A stretch of DNA of 64,000 nucleotides, from positions 3,036,606 through 3,100,605 of the forward strand of contig NZ_KI911782.1 of NCBI RefSeq assembly GCF_000515395.1, given 5' to 3'. The first letter of the stretch is position 1; each line of letters begins with the position of its first letter. A program made the position numbers and the translations under genes. This stretch comes from Jiangella gansuensis DSM 44835 (GTDB lineage Bacteria; Actinomycetota; Actinomycetes; Jiangellales; Jiangellaceae). The notes below the pieces were generated by a model. It worked only from the letters and a program-made list of their open reading frames with translations. It was not told the origin of the DNA and made no database searches. Positions 60,674-64,000 of the stretch are shown here, piece after piece.

Positions 60674-63600
60674 ATGGCACCGGACCCTGTGACCGCAACC
60701 GACAACGGCAGCCCGACGCCCAGTGTCTATTCCGACCCGGGCATCGGAGCCGACGCCGCACTCGACGCCTTCGCCGGTGACGTCGCCGAGCCGCTTCCCG
60801 TCGACCCGACGGAGCTGCTCACTCACGACGTCACCGCCGTCCTCGTCGGTCACGACGGCGGCCGTTGGCTGCCCCGCACCCTGGAGTCCCTGGCGGCGCT
60901 GCGCCGCATGCCCGAGCGCATCGTCGCCGTCGACACCGGCAGCAAGGACGACACCGAGCAGATCCTCACCACCGCGCTCGGTGCGCCGTCGGTGGTGTCC
61001 ATGCCGCGGTCGGCGGGGTTCGGCGCGGCCGTGGCGGCCGGGGTGCAGGCCGCCGACGAGATGGTCCGCGCCGGTCACGCCGGAATGCTGCGCCGTGACG
61101 AGACCACCAAATGGGTCTGGCTGCTCCACGACGACAGCGCTCCCGCGCCGGATGCGCTGTCCCGGCTGCTCGAGGCCGCCGTGCGCCGGCCCGATGCCGG
61201 CATCATCGGGCCGAAGGTCCTCGACTGGCGCGAAGGCCGCCAGCTGCTCGAGATCGGCTTGACCGTCACCGGCGGCGGTCGCCGTCACACCGGCCTGGAC
61301 AAGCGCGAGTACGACCAGGGCCAGCACGACATCACGCGCAACGTGCTGGCGGTCGGCAGCGCCGGCATGCTGATCCGCCGCGACGTCTGGGACGAGCTCG
61401 GCGGGTTCGACCCGAAGCTCACGATCTTCCGCGACGACCTCGATCTCGGCTGGCGGGCCAACGAGGCCGGCCACTCCGTCGTCGTCTGCCCGGAGGCCGT
61501 CGTCTACCACGCCGAGGCCGCCGCACACGGCCGGCGCCGCCTGGGCGCCACCCGTGACCGGCCGCACCTGGCCGACCGCCGCAACGCGCTGTACGTGCTG
61601 CTGGCCAACACCCCCGCCAGGTCGCTGCTCCTGGTGTTGCTGCGGGTGCTGGTCATGGGGCTGGGCCGGTCGCTGACGTTCCTGGTCGGCAAGCAGCCGG
61701 CGCTGGCCGGCGAGGAACTGCTGGCGCTGCTGTCGGTCGTCGGCCGGCCGGACGTGCTGATCCGGGCGCGAGCCCGGCGCAAGCGCACGCGCAAACGCTC
61801 GGCGAGCCAGCTGCGCTCGTTGTTCCCACCGCCGGGGCAGCAACTGCGGCACGCGGGCGAGAACGTCCTCAGTGTGCTCACCGGCTCCGGCTCCGGAGCC
61901 GGCCACGACGTGTCCGGCGGCCGGCGGGCGGCGAGCTCCGGCGGCGACGACGATGACGAGGCGCCCGCCGGCGACGACACCTTCATCCTGCGCTTCCTGC
62001 TGCATCCCGCGGTGCTGCTGGTCACCGCCCTCATCGTCGTGACGCTGGTCACCGCGCGCGGGCTGATCGGCACCGGCCGGCTGTTCGGCGGCGCGCTGCT
62101 GCCGGCCCCGGCGGCGGCCGGTGACCTCTGGCAGATCTACACCGAGTCGTGGCACGGCGGCGGCCTGGGCAGTCCGTCCGCGAGTCCGCCATACCTCGCC
62201 GTGGTCGCGCTGCTCGGCTCGATCGTCCGCAACGCCTCGGTGGCCGTCGACCTGTTGCTCATCGGGTCCGTCCCGCTGGCCGGGCTCACCATGTACCTCC
62301 TGGTCCGCCGGCTGGTCCGAGGCCGCGTGCTGCGGGTCTGGGTGGCCGGAACCTACGCGCTGCTCCCGGCGCTGACCGGCGCCATCGCGGCCGGGCGGCT
62401 CGGTACTGCCGTAGCCACCGTGCTGACCCCGCTTCTGGCGTTGGCGGTCATGCGCACGCTCGGCACGCCCGGGCGTTCGGGGCCGGGCCGCGCGGCCTGG
62501 AGCGCCGGCCTGCTGCTCGCGGTCATCGCCGCGTTCGTGCCACTGGCCTGGATCATCGCGCTGGTGCTGGCCGGCGTCGGCCTGGCCACGATCTTCCGTG
62601 ACCGCCGGTCGCTGCTGCGCATGGTCGTGATGCTGGCGGTCACCCCGGTCGTGCTCATCCCCTGGACCGGCAGCGTGCTCACCCGGCCGATGTTGCTGGC
62701 GACCGAGGCCGGCGTGCCCGGCCCGGACCTCTCCGACCCGGAGCTCGTCCCCTGGTCGGTGCTGCTGCAGAACCCCGGTGGCCCGGGAAGCGCTCCGATG
62801 TGGCTGGGTATCGGCGTCCTGCTGGCCGGTTGGGTGGCGCTGTTCCGGCCGGCCCGGCGCCTGGCCGTCGGCACTGCCTGGGCCGTGGCTGGGGTGGCGC
62901 TGGTGTCCGGAATCGTGCTGTCGCGGCTGGCGGTCAGCGGACCGACGCTGGAGACGCCGGTCGCCGGGTGGCCCGGTTATGCGACGGTGCTGGTGGCCGG
63001 CGGGCTGCTGGCCGCGGCGGCCATCGGCGGTGAAGGCGCGCGTGAGCGCCTGTCCCGGGCCAGCTTCGGCTGGCGGCAGCCGGTCGCGGTCATCGTCGTC
63101 GCCGCAGCGGTGCTGGCCCCGCTGGCCGGCGCCGGCTGGTGGCTGGTCCGCGGCGCCGGCGACCCGCTGGAACGGCGCGAGCCGGCGATCCTGCCCGCGT
63201 ACGTGTCCGACGAGGCGGCCCGGCCGGAGCGAGTACGCACGCTGGTCCTGAGCCGCGCGGACGACGGGCGCATCACCTACGCGCTGCTGCGCCAGTCCGG
63301 GCCCCGGCTCGGTGACGCCGAGACCAGCCCGCCGCCGGAGGAGTACGGGCCGCTCGACGAGGTCGTCGCCGACGTCGTGTCCGGACGCGGCGGCGCCGAC
63401 GGAGCGGGCCTGGCCGAGTTCGCCGTCCGCTACCTGTACCTGCCGCGCCCGTTCGACCCCGAGCTGGCCGACACCCTCGACACCGTGCCCGGCCTGGTCC
63501 GCAGCAGCGCGCCGGAAGGCGCCGCGATGTGGCAGGTCGATCAGCCGGTGGCCAGGGTGTGGATCGCCGAGCCGCTCGCCGAGGGCGAGGTCGCGCCGCA

Positions 63601-64000
63601 GGCCGACGAGAACGCCGAGATCGTCACCATTCCCAGCGGCGAGGTCGACGCCGCGGGTCCGGTCCCGGAGGGCGCCGAGGGCCGCCTGGTCGTGCTGTCG
63701 GAGCTGGCCGACGACGGGTGGGAGGCCACCCTGGACGGCCAGGAGCTGGAGCCCACCACCTACGCCGGCTGGGCGCAGGCCTTCGAACTGGGGGCCGGGG
63801 CCGGCGAGCTGACGGTCACCTACGAGGGCAACCGCCGGGCGGTGTGGCTGTGGTTCCAGCTGGGTGCCGTCGTCGTGGCCGTCGTCCTGGCGCTGCCGGG
63901 GATGCGCCGCGACCGGGGCGCCGTCGACGACGCCGCCGACATCGACCCGGACGACTCCTCGCCGCGGCTGCCGCTGGCGCCCGTGCCAGCCGAACCGGTC
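60674..64000 (+). CDS. GT2 glycosyltransferase fused to a polytopic membrane domain, 3' end cut
   Basis: The frame is open from the ATG at 60674 to the window end (1109 codons), so the C-terminus is missing. Residues about 55-330 are a GT2 domain: VTAVLVGHDGGRWLPRTLESL, VAVDTGSKDDTEQI, VWLLHDDSAPAPDAL (metal-binding Asp pair), SAGMLIRRDVWDELGGFD and FRDDLDLGWRANEAGH. After a basic linker and an acidic, serine/glycine-rich stretch, from about 440 there are ten or more hydrophobic helices, then an extracellular region. It resembles WbbL/GlfT-like transferases fused to an integral membrane module, as found next to whiB/fbiA in actinomycetes, and probably builds cell-wall glycan. A GTG at 60689 is an alternative start. 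Confidence 0.85.
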   Translation, partial: MAPDPVTATDNGSPTPSVYSDPGIGADAALDAFAGDVAEPLPVDPTELLTHDVTAVLVGHDGGRWLPRTLESLAALRRMPERIVAVDTGSKDDTEQILTTALGAPSVVSMPRSAGFGAAVAAGVQAADEMVRAGHAGMLRRDETTKWVWLLHDDSAPAPDALSRLLEAAVRRPDAGIIGPKVLDWREGRQLLEIGLTVTGGGRRHTGLDKREYDQGQHDITRNVLAVGSAGMLIRRDVWDELGGFDPKLTIFRDDLDLGWRANEAGHSVVVCPEAVVYHAEAAAHGRRRLGATRDRPHLADRRNALYVLLANTPARSLLLVLLRVLVMGLGRSLTFLVGKQPALAGEELLALLSVVGRPDVLIRARARRKRTRKRSASQLRSLFPPPGQQLRHAGENVLSVLTGSGSGAGHDVSGGRRAASSGGDDDDEAPAGDDTFILRFLLHPAVLLVTALIVVTLVTARGLIGTGRLFGGALLPAPAAAGDLWQIYTESWHGGGLGSPSASPPYLAVVALLGSIVRNASVAVDLLLIGSVPLAGLTMYLLVRRLVRGRVLRVWVAGTYALLPALTGAIAAGRLGTAVATVLTPLLALAVMRTLGTPGRSGPGRAAWSAGLLLAVIAAFVPLAWIIALVLAGVGLATIFRDRRSLLRMVVMLAVTPVVLIPWTGSVLTRPMLLATEAGVPGPDLSDPELVPWSVLLQNPGGPGSAPMWLGIGVLLAGWVALFRPARRLAVGTAWAVAGVALVSGIVLSRLAVSGPTLETPVAGWPGYATVLVAGGLLAAAAIGGEGARERLSRASFGWRQPVAVIVVAAAVLAPLAGAGWWLVRGAGDPLERREPAILPAYVSDEAARPERVRTLVLSRADDGRITYALLRQSGPRLGDAETSPPPEEYGPLDEVVADVVSGRGGADGAGLAEFAVRYLYLPRPFDPELADTLDTVPGLVRSSAPEGAAMWQVDQPVARVWIAEPLAEGEVAPQADENAEIVTIPSGEVDAAGPVPEGAEGRLVVLSELADDGWEATLDGQELEPTTYAGWAQAFELGAGAGELTVTYEGNRRAVWLWFQLGAVVVAVVLALPGMRRDRGAVDDAADIDPDDSSPRLPLAPVPAEPV

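Noticed and set aside
1-64000. CRISPR arrays, tRNA and rRNA genes
   Set aside because: No regularly spaced direct repeats, cloverleaf-like segments with a CCA-type end, or rRNA-like conserved stretches were noticed on reading both strands; this was by eye, not by a covariance search.

Overview
The window is very GC-rich, densely packed DNA from an actinomycete. It carries a WhiB regulator, the coenzyme F420 genes fbiA and fbiB, a Tat-exported phosphoesterase, a lipoprotein, WXG-like proteins and many GTG starts. Jiangella or a relative is a guess; the sequence alone does not settle the genus. No rRNA, tRNA or CRISPR array was seen.

Layout. 1-9.1 kb: a truncated O-acyltransferase, UDP-GlcNAc 2-epimerase, a nucleotide-sugar dehydrogenase, a two-domain glycosyltransferase and a secreted amidase. 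9.1-15.7 kb: mostly metabolic genes (geranylgeranyl-reductase-like flavoprotein, metallophosphoesterase, acetoacetyl-CoA synthetase, a VapBC toxin-antitoxin pair, a ceramidase-like protein). 15.7-24.4 kb: a second nucleotide-sugar dehydrogenase, a kinase-like protein, a beta-helix/FG-GAP protein and the complete dTDP-L-rhamnose set rfbB, rfbA, rfbC, rfbD. 24.5-47.7 kb: a surface-glycan region with a giant glycosyltransferase, two copies of a three-gene cassette (GT2-like protein, GT2, membrane-anchored methyltransferase), two aquaporin/acyltransferase pairs, an asparagine-synthetase-like/alpha-beta-hydrolase fusion and a sulfotransferase-like protein. 47.9-52.1 kb: a WXG-like 630-residue protein, a lipoprotein, a small WXG protein and a hypothetical gene. 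52.1-57.5 kb: a two-domain glycosyltransferase, a TIGR03089-type protein, an AlkA-like glycosylase and an intact IS30-family element. 57.6-64 kb: fbiB, fbiA, whiB and a large membrane glycosyltransferase cut by the window end.

How it fits together. The epimerase and dehydrogenases can supply UDP-ManNAc and a uronic acid, and the rfb genes supply dTDP-rhamnose. At least eight glycosyltransferases could assemble a cell-wall or extracellular polysaccharide, which acyltransferases, methyltransferases and possibly a sulfotransferase could then decorate. The most unusual items are the duplicated cassette; an intergenic hairpin element present in two inverted copies, each between convergent genes and with paired base changes in its stems; the AsnB-like/hydrolase fusion; and the recurring pairing of aquaporin and acyltransferase genes.
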